From Leisingera sp. ANG59 (GTDB lineage Bacteria > Pseudomonadota > Alphaproteobacteria > Rhodobacterales > Rhodobacteraceae), in assembly GCF_013317235.1 (NCBI RefSeq), contig NZ_WLCM01000008.1, forward strand, positions 17,711-81,710: DNA of 64,000 nt, given 5' to 3'. The position numbers and the translations under genes were made by a program. Within the stretch, counting starts at the first letter, position 1; each line of letters starts with the position of its first letter. Under the pieces are notes generated by a model. It saw nothing but the letters and a program-made list of their open reading frames with translations. It made no database searches and was not told where the DNA came from. Of this stretch, positions 1 to 8,035 are shown one piece after another.

Positions 1-232
1 CTTCGCCCTCGATCTCGCCGCCCTCTTCCGCGATCCAGCCATAAGTCGGGCGGGCGTTGCGCAGCTCTTCCTTGATGATCTTCTCGGCGGCGATGTCGGC
101 CTTGGAGACGAAGTCGCCCGCGCCTTTCATCGAGACCTGCAGGTTTTCCACCTCGCGGAAGTCCTTCACCAGGGAACGGCCTGCCTTGCGGGCGGCCTTT
201 ATCATCACATTGAGGTTTGCGCTGCCAATCAT
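1..232 (-). CDS. suhB: Inositol monophosphatase family protein (SuhB-like), partial
   Basis: The frame opens at the ATG complementary to 230-232 and runs off the left edge, so only about 77 N-terminal residues are visible. They read as the start of an inositol-1-monophosphatase: an N-terminal helix (MIGSANLNVMIKAARKAG), then GAGDFVSKADIAAEKII and a segment ending EEGGEIEGE, which fits the early metal-binding Glu of the family. Members dephosphorylate inositol monophosphates; in enterobacteria SuhB also takes part in rRNA transcription complexes. It is transcribed away from the oxidoreductase that starts at 425, with a 192-base gap between them. The catalytic DxDGT-type centre lies outside the window, so the exact subfamily is open. 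Confidence 0.82.
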   Translation of the reverse strand, partial: MIGSANLNVMIKAARKAGRSLVKDFREVENLQVSMKGAGDFVSKADIAAEKIIKEELRNARPTYGWIAEEGGEIEGE

Positions 233-424
233 GTCTGCAGAATCCTGTCACGTCGGGGAGATGCCGGGTCAATGCGTGCCTATACGCGCCCTGCCCCCGA
301 ATGCCAAGGGGTTATGCCGCAAACTGCACATCCCGCCTGACGCCGCGGCGCGGGGCACGCGGGCGGTTGAAATCCGCCGCCGTCGCACCCAGACTTCGCT
401 GCAAACAGAACAAGGAGTGCCCCC

Positions 425-1444
425 ATGCCCGACCAGATGCAGCGTATCGTGCTGGCCAGCCGCCCCGAAGGCCAGGCCAGCGAGGAGAACTTCCGCCTGG
501 AGACCGTGGACCCGCCCCAGCCCGGCGAAGGCGAAGTGGTTGTAAAGGTTCATTATATGTCGCTGGACCCCTATATGCGCGGGCGCATGAACGCAGGCAA
601 ATCCTATGCCCCGCCAGTGGAGATCGGCGAGACCATGACGGCGGGCGGCGTCGGGGAAGTGATCGCCTCGAACAGCCCGGACTACCAACCCGGCGACTTC
701 GCTCTGGGCATGTTCGGCTGGGCCAGCCATGCCTGCGCCAAGGCCTCCGAGATCCGCAAGCTGGACCCGGACATGGCACCGCTCACCACGGCGCTTGGCG
801 TTCTCGGCATGCCGGGGTTTACCGCATGGCATGGCTTGGACGCCTATGGCCGCCCGCAGGCGGGCGAAACCCTGGTGGTTGCCGCGGCCACCGGCCCGGT
901 CGGCTCCATGGTGGGGCAGCTAGCCAAGCAAAAAGGCCTGCGCGTGGTTGGCATCGCGGGCGGCGAGGACAAGTGCAAGCTGGCGGTGGAGACTTTTGGT
1001 TTTGACGCCTGTCTCGACCACCGGGCCCTGGGATCGGCCGAGGCGTTGAGCGCGGCACTAGCGGCTGCCTGCCCGGACGGCATCGACATCTATTATGAAA
1101 ACGTCGGCGGAAAGGTGCTGGAGGCGGTGCTGCCGCTGATGAACAACTTCGGCCGCATCCCGGTCTGCGGCATGATCGCCTGGTACAACAGCGCTGAGAC
1201 GGACCTGACAGCTCCGGCGATCTGGCGCGCGGTGCTGACCAGGTTCCTGTCGGTCAATGGCTTCATCATCTTCAACCACTACGACCGCTACCCGGCCTTC
1301 CTGCAGGAAGTAGCCCCCAAGATCGCCAGCGGCGGGATCAAGTACCTGGAGGACATTGCCGAGGGGCTGGAAAATGCACCTTCGACCTTCCTGTCGATGA
1401 TGCAGGGCGGCAATACCGGCAAGCAGATCGTCAAGCTGGTCTGA
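425..1444 (+). CDS. NADP-dependent oxidoreductase, MDR superfamily (CurA/leukotriene B4 dehydrogenase-like)
   Basis: 339 residues, the usual length for zinc-free medium-chain reductases that reduce alkenal/one double bonds with NADPH. The family signature LDPYMRGRM is at residues 48-55 and the glycine-rich nucleotide-binding loop AAATGPVG at 153-160, followed by a Rossmann fold. A clear AAGGAG ribosome site lies just before the ATG. It stands alone, divergent from the suhB-like gene and convergent with metR. The substrate cannot be read from sequence; YncB/CurA-like enzymes act on curcumin, prostaglandins or small enones, so a general detoxifying reductase is the safe reading. Confidence 0.9.
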   Translation: MPDQMQRIVLASRPEGQASEENFRLETVDPPQPGEGEVVVKVHYMSLDPYMRGRMNAGKSYAPPVEIGETMTAGGVGEVIASNSPDYQPGDFALGMFGWASHACAKASEIRKLDPDMAPLTTALGVLGMPGFTAWHGLDAYGRPQAGETLVVAAATGPVGSMVGQLAKQKGLRVVGIAGGEDKCKLAVETFGFDACLDHRALGSAEALSAALAAACPDGIDIYYENVGGKVLEAVLPLMNNFGRIPVCGMIAWYNSAETDLTAPAIWRAVLTRFLSVNGFIIFNHYDRYPAFLQEVAPKIASGGIKYLEDIAEGLENAPSTFLSMMQGGNTGKQIVKLV

Positions 1445-1540
1445 GCCAAGCGCCGGCATCTGCCGGATTATGCAACCGCGCGGAGCGGGCACAGGCGCCG
1501 GAACGGCGCAGGCCGCTCCGTGCCTCTCCGGCGGCAGCAT

Positions 1541-2446
1541 CTATTGATGCTGCAGCTTGCGCGCCTCGACCTTGGCCAATCGGATCAGCTCCTGCATGAA
1601 AGGCTTCTCGCGGTCCTCGGTCCGGATTGCCGCATAGAGGCTGCGGGTGATGCCGGATTTGGTCAGCGGCCGGGTCACATAGTCGGAGGAGTATTTCACC
1701 TCCCGCACCACCCAGTCCGGCAGCACCGACACGCCGCGGTTGGAGGCAACCAGCAAGAGGATCACCGCCGTCAGCTCCACCTGCCGGATCGAGGCGGGCT
1801 CCACACCGGCGGGGATCAGCAGCTGGCTGAACACATCCAGCCGGGTCTTGTCCACCGGGTAAGTGATCAGATTCTGGCCGATGAAATCCTCGGCCTCGAC
1901 ATAGGGTTTCTCTGCTAGCGGATGCTGCGCCGAGGCGACAAACACGGCGTTGTAGTCAAACAGCTCGATGAAATCGACGCCGTTGATGTCTTCCGGATCG
2001 GAAGAGACCACCAGGTCCACCTCCTCCTTCAGCAGCGCGGGCAGCGCGTCAAAGGCCAGCCCTGGGCGGATATCCACGTCCACATCGCCCCAGTTCTTGC
2101 GGAACCCCTCCAGCACCGGGAACAGCCATTCGAAACAAGCGTGGCATTCGATGGCAATATGCATCCGGCCTGTGTTGCCGTCGCGCAGAGAGGAGAATTC
2201 TGCTTGCGCAGCCTCGACTTGCGGCAGGACTTGCTCTGCCAGCCGCAACAGACGCAGCCCCGCCGGCGACAGCTTCATCGGCTTGGAGCGGCGGATGAAC
2301 AGCTCCACGCCTGCCTGATCCTCCAGCCCCTTCACCTGATGACTCAGTGCGCTTTGGGTGATGTTCAGCTGCTCGGCAGCACGGGCCAGACCGCCGGCCT
2401 CATGGATGGCCTTGATGGTGCGGAGATGGCGGAATTCGATATGCAT
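1541..2446 (-). CDS. metR: LysR-family transcriptional activator MetR
   Basis: 301 residues. A winged HTH covers residues 1-60 (with QSALSHQVKGLE) and a LysR effector domain about 90-290. The stretch IAIECHACFEWLFPVLEGF (98-116) closely resembles enterobacterial MetR at the same place (IAIECHSC.QWL), and SRLYAAIR-like sequence near the end also fits. MetR senses homocysteine and activates methionine genes such as metE and metF. Here it is divergent from metF with about 100 bases between the two starts, the classic arrangement for control of metF, and a near-consensus MetR site lies in that gap. No other met gene is in the window. Confidence 0.88.
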   Translation of the reverse strand: MHIEFRHLRTIKAIHEAGGLARAAEQLNITQSALSHQVKGLEDQAGVELFIRRSKPMKLSPAGLRLLRLAEQVLPQVEAAQAEFSSLRDGNTGRMHIAIECHACFEWLFPVLEGFRKNWGDVDVDIRPGLAFDALPALLKEEVDLVVSSDPEDINGVDFIELFDYNAVFVASAQHPLAEKPYVEAEDFIGQNLITYPVDKTRLDVFSQLLIPAGVEPASIRQVELTAVILLLVASNRGVSVLPDWVVREVKYSSDYVTRPLTKSGITRSLYAAIRTEDREKPFMQELIRLAKVEARKLQHQ

Positions 2447-2480
2447 CCTATCAGATCGCTCATGTTAATCTTGAGTATTA

Positions 2481-2493
2481 TGAAATTGTCTCA
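2481..2493. promoter_or_regulatory. Candidate MetR operator between metR and metF
   Basis: The sequence TGAA-ATTGT-CTCA matches the known MetR consensus TGAA-N5-TTCA at seven of eight defined positions. It lies 53 bases upstream of the metF ATG and 35 bases from the metR ATG, so it could serve both divergent promoters. Assignment rests on the consensus and the neighbouring metR gene; binding is inferred. Confidence 0.5.
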
Positions 2494-2545
2494 CATTGCT
2501 GCGCGTGCAACAAGAGCTGACATCAACCTAGCGAGAGACCCTGAG

Positions 2546-3415
2546 ATGACGACGCCCAAGATTTCCTTCGAATTCTTCCCGCCGCAAAATCTCGAAGCCT
2601 CCTTCCGGCTTTGGGACACCGTGCAGGTCCTCGCCCCGATGGGTCCGCGCTTTGTTTCCGTCACCTATGGCGCCGGCGGCACCACCCGCAGCCTTACCCG
2701 CGACGCGGTGGCCACGCTGCACAATTCCTCCGGCCTCAATGTGGCGGCGCATCTGACTTGCGTGAATGCCTCCAAGGCGGAAACGCTGGAAATCGCCGAT
2801 CAGTTCGCCGAGGCCGGCGTGACCGAGATCGTCGCCCTGCGCGGCGACCCGCCCAAGGGCGAAGGCAAGTTCACCCCGCACCCCGAAGGCTTTGCCAATT
2901 CGGTTGAGCTGATTGAAGGACTGAAGGCGCGCGGCGATTTCAGCATCAAGGTGGGCGCTTACCCGGACCGCCACCCGGAAGCCGCCGATCAGGCCGCCGA
3001 CGTCGAGTGGCTGAAGCGCAAGCTGGATGCCGGCGCCGATGAGGCGCTGACCCAGTTCTTCTTCGAGGCCGAGACCTTCTTCCGCTTCCGCGATGCCTGC
3101 GAGAAGGCCGGGATCGACGGAACAAAGCTGACGCCCGGCATCCTGCCGATCGAGAACTGGAAAGGCGCGCGCAATTTTGCCAAGCGCTGCGGCACCGTCA
3201 TTCCCGACTGGGTCGAGGACGCCTTTGACAAGGCGCTGCGCGACGGCCGCGAGGAACTGCTGGCGACCGCGCTGTGCACCGAACTGTGCTCAGACCTGCT
3301 GGAGGGCGGCGTGGAAAAGCTGCACTTCTACACGCTTAACCGGCCGGAGCTGACGCGCGACGTCTGCTTTGCTCTGGGTGTCACGCCCAAGGTTGCGCTG
3401 CAGAACGTGGCGTAA
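2546..3415 (+). CDS. metF: Methylenetetrahydrofolate reductase (NAD(P)H)
   Basis: 289 residues, typical for bacterial MetF. It reduces 5,10-methylene-THF to 5-methyl-THF using bound FAD, supplying the methyl group for methionine synthesis. The family hallmark SFEFFPP is at residues 7-13, VTYGAGG at 39-45, LRGDPP at 98-103, and the C-terminal FYTLNRPEL stretch. The frame stays open far upstream, but the ATG at 2546 starts the protein exactly at the conserved MTTPKISFEFFPP; the earlier part overlaps metR in antisense and is not plausible protein. The ribosome site is weak (GAGAG about ten bases before the ATG). Likely regulated by the divergent MetR. Confidence 0.95.
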   Translation: MTTPKISFEFFPPQNLEASFRLWDTVQVLAPMGPRFVSVTYGAGGTTRSLTRDAVATLHNSSGLNVAAHLTCVNASKAETLEIADQFAEAGVTEIVALRGDPPKGEGKFTPHPEGFANSVELIEGLKARGDFSIKVGAYPDRHPEAADQAADVEWLKRKLDAGADEALTQFFFEAETFFRFRDACEKAGIDGTKLTPGILPIENWKGARNFAKRCGTVIPDWVEDAFDKALRDGREELLATALCTELCSDLLEGGVEKLHFYTLNRPELTRDVCFALGVTPKVALQNVA

Positions 3416-3478
3416 GCGTTGCGCAAATCGGCGCGCGGTTTCTAATGGCAGGGATTTCCCGCCAAGGACCCGCGCGCC

Positions 3479-3964
3479 ATGTTTTATGCCAAACAGCCCT
3501 CCGACCTGCTGACGATCGATCAGATCACCAGGATTTCCGGTCTTGATTTCATGCAGGGCATTCTCGACGGCCATCTGCCCGGCCCGCCGATTGCGGAGAC
3601 TCTCGGCTATCACCTGCACAGCGTCGAAGACGGTGAGGTGGTGTTTCGCGGCACGCCGGAATTCTCTGTCTGCAACCCGATGGGCACGGTGCATGGCGGC
3701 TGGTACGGAACACTTCTGGACAGCGCTATGGCCTGCGCTGTGATGACCAAAGTTCCGGTGGGCGCGGTCTACACAACGCTGGAATACAAGATCAACATCC
3801 TTAGGCCTATTCCGCTGGGCACCACGATCGACTGCACCGGCAGCATCGACCACGTGGGCCGTTCAACAGGCGTGGCGCATGGCGAGATCCGCGGGCTGGA
3901 GGACGGCAAACTCTACGCCACCGGCTCCACCACCTGTATCGTGATGCAGATCGCTCCGCGCTGA
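3479..3964 (+). CDS. PaaI-family hotdog thioesterase
   Basis: 161 residues with one hotdog fold domain. The segment GTVHGGWYGTLLDSAMACAV (about 75-94) carries the HGG motif and the following acidic residue used by PaaI-type acyl-CoA thioesterases, and RPIPLGTTIDCTG fits the next strand. Such enzymes hydrolyse aromatic or medium-chain acyl-CoA esters. It follows metF by 63 bases on the same strand, but nothing ties it to methionine metabolism. No phenylacetate genes are near, so the substrate is unknown and the paaI symbol is withheld. Confidence 0.85.
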   Translation: MFYAKQPSDLLTIDQITRISGLDFMQGILDGHLPGPPIAETLGYHLHSVEDGEVVFRGTPEFSVCNPMGTVHGGWYGTLLDSAMACAVMTKVPVGAVYTTLEYKINILRPIPLGTTIDCTGSIDHVGRSTGVAHGEIRGLEDGKLYATGSTTCIVMQIAPR

Positions 3965-4051
3965 GGACACGGCAGGCGGACGCGGGCTTGCCACCTGCGG
4001 CTTTTCACCTAAGTCTGTGCAGGCATATGAAAAACAGCAGAAAGGCAGGCC

Positions 4052-4570
4052 ATGCCGCCAAACAGCCTAGCCCGCGCCGCAACTGCCCGCATCCAGGTTC
4101 TGGCCCCTGTTGACGAGCTGGATTTCCTGGACACCCAATCGCTGGTTCTGCCGGTTCAGGTCACGCCGCTGGAAGCCTGGAACATCATGCACGCCACGCC
4201 GCTGCCCGGCCTGAAGCTGGCCTTCCGGCTGCGCGATGCCGTTTCCGCCTTGTTCGGGGTCAAGCGCATCGGCGGCTTCTCCGGCCGGGCGCGGCTGAAT
4301 GTGGAGGCCGGGGAGAAGCTCGATTTCTTTCTGGTTGAGGCTGTATCAGACGACGTTTTGACACTCACGGTCCGGGACCGGCATCTGGACGTGATGACCT
4401 GCGTCACCAGCAATAGCGGTGTGCTGAGCATCACCTCGTCTGTGAAAACCAATAACCTGTTCGGCCGGATCTACATGCTGCCGGTCCGCCCGGCGCACAA
4501 GCTGATCGTCGCGCTGTCTCTGAAACGGCTGCAGAAAGAGCTGGAACAGCGCAATGCGGCCAGACAGTAG
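4052..4570 (+). CDS. DUF2867 domain protein
   Basis: 172 residues matching the general pattern of DUF2867, a family of unknown biochemical role: a WNIMHATPLPGLKLAFRLRDA segment near residue 43, followed by FGVKRIGGFSG and a beta-rich second half with DVMTCVTSN and a C-terminal helical tail. No signal peptide or membrane segment is seen. It has a good AAAGGCAGG-like ribosome site before the ATG and is convergent with the DUF2235 gene. The DUF assignment is from pattern recognition; no function is offered. Confidence 0.65.
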   Translation: MPPNSLARAATARIQVLAPVDELDFLDTQSLVLPVQVTPLEAWNIMHATPLPGLKLAFRLRDAVSALFGVKRIGGFSGRARLNVEAGEKLDFFLVEAVSDDVLTLTVRDRHLDVMTCVTSNSGVLSITSSVKTNNLFGRIYMLPVRPAHKLIVALSLKRLQKELEQRNAARQ

Positions 4571-4635
4571 CACCGCGGGCTCCCGCTGCTGCTGGCCGGG
4601 CCTGCCTGACTTGTCCGGCCATGGCCCGGCCGCCT

Positions 4636-5712
4636 TCAAGTCTTAGAAAACCTTGCCAGCCAGCCTTCCGCTACGGAGGCCTTTTGCCTTCCTGCATCGA
4701 CGCTGCTGTGAAGACGTTCGCTGGCGTCCAGACCAACCCGGCGGCGGCTGCGCAGCAGAAAGATCTTGGCCCAGCCCTGCCAGGTGCCGACAGAGGGCGC
4801 CTGGGGATCAACCGGGAACCGCACCCGCCAGTCCAGCGGCAGCGGCAGCCCGCGTTCCTCAGCCTTCTCCAGCATCCAGATCAGCGACACATTGGCCAGC
4901 GGCCGCGCGTCTTCAAAGCCGCCAAGCTGACCGCCCACATCGCCGTGCGCGCCGCGGAACCAGACCTGCTCGACATGGCCGTTCCAGCCCTTCGGGCAGT
5001 CCCAAAGAACCGGTTTGAACACATCTCGTGTCTCATCCAGAGCCAAGGCGTGATAGCCGCTCTTGATATGCGGCCCCAGTGTATGGTTGTGGAAATTGTG
5101 CTGCTTCTCCGCCCAGCGCCACAGAAGCGGCAGGCGAAGGCCCAGCGCCTTCACCGTGTCCCAGGCGCCGACCATCTCGATTCCGACCTCTTCATGGCAA
5201 TACGCCTTGCTGAACGCCGCACCTGTCTTGGACCGCCCGTTCAGCCGGTAGTGGCGGTAGGCAGTGCGGATGTGGCGCACGGTGGCATGTTCGGGTTTCA
5301 GCAGGCCGATCCGGTCGATCACCCCGGCCAGTGACCGCACCGCATAGGCGCCGCGGGAATACCCGAACAAATAGATCCTGTCGCCGGGGCGGTACCGGGA
5401 GGCAAGGTAGCCGTAGGCGCGGCGGATCTGCCGGTTGATGCCGCGCCCCATCATCACATCCGGTGCGCTGCCCCACCCTTTCCACTGCACCCCGGATTCA
5501 TAGAAGACAGACACCTGGCCACCCATTTCCCGGCACAGGCGGTAAAGCTGGCCGGCATGGGTTTCACGGCCCGTTTCCAGTGTCGACATGGTGCCATCCA
5601 GGATGATCACATGGGCCTGCGGTCCGCGCAGCTTGGTTTCGCCGGAATGCTCCGATCGAAGCGGCCGTCCCAGCCATTCTAAAACCCGTCTACTCAGCTG
5701 CCTCAGTAACAT
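4636..5712 (-). CDS. DUF2235 alpha/beta hydrolase (Tle1-like phospholipase domain)
   Basis: 358 residues. The core has HVIILDGTMSTL (about 33-44), GRGINRQIRRAYGYLA, and the nucleophile elbow YLFGYSRGAYAVRSLAG (about 112-128), the G-x-S-x-G of DUF2235 hydrolases. Later come VGAWDTVKALG and FRGAHGDVGG, which would supply the acid and His of the triad. DUF2235 includes type VI secretion phospholipase effectors (Tle1), but no secretion genes or VgrG/PAAR-like features are nearby and there is no signal peptide, so a housekeeping esterase is equally possible. Its start lies inside the 3' end of the upstream molybdenum hydroxylase gene (23-base overlap), implying coupled translation. Confidence 0.85.
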   Translation of the reverse strand: MLLRQLSRRVLEWLGRPLRSEHSGETKLRGPQAHVIILDGTMSTLETGRETHAGQLYRLCREMGGQVSVFYESGVQWKGWGSAPDVMMGRGINRQIRRAYGYLASRYRPGDRIYLFGYSRGAYAVRSLAGVIDRIGLLKPEHATVRHIRTAYRHYRLNGRSKTGAAFSKAYCHEEVGIEMVGAWDTVKALGLRLPLLWRWAEKQHNFHNHTLGPHIKSGYHALALDETRDVFKPVLWDCPKGWNGHVEQVWFRGAHGDVGGQLGGFEDARPLANVSLIWMLEKAEERGLPLPLDWRVRFPVDPQAPSVGTWQGWAKIFLLRSRRRVGLDASERLHSSVDAGRQKASVAEGWLARFSKT

Positions 5713-7987
5713 CCTTAAGCACTTCCCAAATCCTCAGCGGGGTGAACGGCATGTCCACTTGCCGCACGCCGCGGTCCCAGACCGCGTCCTGCACCGCGTT
5801 TGCAACTGCTGCCAGCGCGCCGACGGTGCCCGCCTCGCCGCAGCCTTTCATCCCCATCGGGTTTTGTGTCGAAGGCACCGGCTCGGAGGTGAATCCAATC
5901 ATGGGAACGCCGCTTGCCCGCGGCAAGGCATAGTCCATGAACGAAGCTGTGAGCAGCTGTCCGTCCTCATCGTAGACAACGCGCTCCAGCATGGCCTGTC
6001 CCAGCCCCTGCGCCACCCCGCCATGCACTTGACCTTCGGCCAGCCGCGGGTTGATCAGATTACCGAAATCGTCAACTACAGTGTAGCGCTCCACATCTGC
6101 TTGCCCAGTCTCCGGATCGATAACAATTTCGGCAATATGTGCGCCGTTCGGAAACGAGCGCCCCGGCAGCCGGGCCCGTGCCGCGTGACGCTGCAGATCG
6201 GTGCGGCCTTGCGCGCGGGCCATCTTTGCCGCTTCCAGCATGGTGGGTGTCAGGTTGGATCCTGGCGCGCGGAAGGTATTGCCGTCGAAATGCACAGCGC
6301 CTTCTTCCACCCCCATTTCCTGCGCGAGGAATGGGGTGAAGGCGGCAATCATGGTCTCCACCGCGGCCAGCGTCGCATTGGCCTGGGTGGTGACCGAGCG
6401 CGAGCCGCCAGTGCCGCCGCCTTGGGCAATGCGGTCGCTGTCGCCTTGGATCACCTGAATGTTTTCCGCCGGGATACCGCTCTGGTCGGCAAGGAACTGG
6501 GCATAGACGGTCTCATGCCCCTGTCCGTTGCTTTGCGTGCCGACATAGATGTTCACCCGGCCATCCTCCAGAAACTCCACTTCCGCGCCTTCTGAAGGAT
6601 CGCCCAAAATGCTTTCGATATAGTAACAGACCCCAACGCCCCGGTACTTGCCGCGTTTACCATTTTCCGCGCGGCGGGCGGCGAATCCCTTCAGATCCGC
6701 CTCCTCGGCGGCGCGGCTCAGCACTTTATCGAAGTCGCCCACGTCATAGGTCTCCCCGGTCACGGTGCCATAGGGAAACGCGGCGGGCTTAATGAAGTTC
6801 CGCCGCCGCAGATCAAGCGGATCAACCCCCAGCTCCCGCGCAGCGCGGTCCATCACCCGTTCCAGCACATAAATCGCTTCGGGCCGCCCGGCGCCCCGGT
6901 AGGCGTCGACCTGGGTGGTGTTGGTATAGATCCCCTCCACCTGCAGCCAGGCGGTCTGGATGTCATAGACACCGGCCAGCACCCGGCTGAACAGCTGGGT
7001 TTGGATCGGCTGCCCGAAATGCGCGTTGTAAGCGCCAAGGTTGCATCGGGTGCTGACGCGGTAGGCGGTGATCTTCAAGTCCGCATCAAAGGCCAGCTCC
7101 GCCAGCGAGGTCAGATCGCGCCCGCCATTATCGCTCAGCATTGCCTCGCTGCGGTCCGACATCCAGAACACCGGGCGGCTCAGCACGGTGGCGGCATGGG
7201 CCACCGCAAAATACTCCGGATAGGCAAAGGCCTTCATTCCGAAGCCGCCGCCGACATCCGGCGTGGTGACCCTGATGTCCTCCTCGTTCAGCCCCAGCTT
7301 GGCGGCCAGCTGGCTTTTCATGCCCCAGACCCCCTGACCGCCAAAGGTGAAATGCAGCCGCCCCTCCTGCCATTCGGCAAAGCAGCCGCGTGGCTCCATG
7401 GTGCTGACCATGATCCGGTTGTCCTCAACCTGCAGCGCCACCGTATGAGCGGCGGTGCGGAATGCCTCGGCCGTTGCCGCCTCATCCCCCATGCCCCAGT
7501 CGAAGGCCTTGTTGTCCGGCACGCCGTCATGCAGCGGCTCGCCGCCGGGCATCAGGTCCAGCTTGACCGGCAGGTCGTCGATTTCCAGCTCGATCAGCTC
7601 ACCCGCATCGCGGGCCTGCTCCAGCGTTTCGGCGACAACAACGGCCACGGGTTCGCCGACATAGCGCACCCGGTCGCGCGCCAGCATCGGCCGTTCCGGC
7701 GACGCCCCGTCTGAGCCGTCGCGGTTCTTCACCGTGGTGCTGTCCATCGAGACGTCTATACCCGCCGCCTCCAGCTCTGCCAGTGTGATCACCGCATGGA
7801 CACCGTCGGCTTCCAGCGCATCTTCGGTGTGCAGCGCTGTGATCACCCCATGCGCCACCGGGCTGCGCAGCACCCAGACGCGCAGGGCGCCTGCCGGGGC
7901 AGCGTCTTCGATGTAGTTGCCATGCCCGGTCAGGAACCTGACATCCTCGACCCGCTTTACCGGCTGGCTTTTCCCGAATTTGTCCAT
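5690..7987 (-). CDS. Xanthine dehydrogenase/CO dehydrogenase-family molybdopterin-binding large subunit
   Basis: 765 residues, normal for a CoxL/aldehyde-oxidase-type Mo subunit. The N-terminal a/b hammerhead (RVEDVRFLTGHGNY at 11-25), the cofactor loop DVGGGFGMK at 244-252 and the active-site loop AYRGAGR at 362-368 are present; AYRGAGR is the form II type, not the AYRCSFR of true CO dehydrogenases. The C-terminal MGMKGCGEAGTVGAL carries the catalytic Glu. This family hydroxylates aldehydes or heterocycles and normally works with an FAD subunit and a 2Fe-2S subunit. Neither is adjacent here: upstream is a decarboxylase and downstream the overlapping DUF2235 gene. It therefore looks like an orphan subunit that borrows partners encoded elsewhere. 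Confidence 0.92.
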   Translation of the reverse strand: MDKFGKSQPVKRVEDVRFLTGHGNYIEDAAPAGALRVWVLRSPVAHGVITALHTEDALEADGVHAVITLAELEAAGIDVSMDSTTVKNRDGSDGASPERPMLARDRVRYVGEPVAVVVAETLEQARDAGELIELEIDDLPVKLDLMPGGEPLHDGVPDNKAFDWGMGDEAATAEAFRTAAHTVALQVEDNRIMVSTMEPRGCFAEWQEGRLHFTFGGQGVWGMKSQLAAKLGLNEEDIRVTTPDVGGGFGMKAFAYPEYFAVAHAATVLSRPVFWMSDRSEAMLSDNGGRDLTSLAELAFDADLKITAYRVSTRCNLGAYNAHFGQPIQTQLFSRVLAGVYDIQTAWLQVEGIYTNTTQVDAYRGAGRPEAIYVLERVMDRAARELGVDPLDLRRRNFIKPAAFPYGTVTGETYDVGDFDKVLSRAAEEADLKGFAARRAENGKRGKYRGVGVCYYIESILGDPSEGAEVEFLEDGRVNIYVGTQSNGQGHETVYAQFLADQSGIPAENIQVIQGDSDRIAQGGGTGGSRSVTTQANATLAAVETMIAAFTPFLAQEMGVEEGAVHFDGNTFRAPGSNLTPTMLEAAKMARAQGRTDLQRHAARARLPGRSFPNGAHIAEIVIDPETGQADVERYTVVDDFGNLINPRLAEGQVHGGVAQGLGQAMLERVVYDEDGQLLTASFMDYALPRASGVPMIGFTSEPVPSTQNPMGMKGCGEAGTVGALAAVANAVQDAVWDRGVRQVDMPFTPLRIWEVLKDVTEAAE

Positions 7988-8035
7988 GCTCGCCCCCTGT
8001 CCGTGCTGACTGATCTCAAGGGGGCGAGAGTACCC

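Noticed and set aside
4636-5712. Type VI secretion effector from the DUF2235 gene
   Set aside because: No VgrG, PAAR, Hcp or immunity gene is near, and the gene is coupled to a metabolic enzyme.
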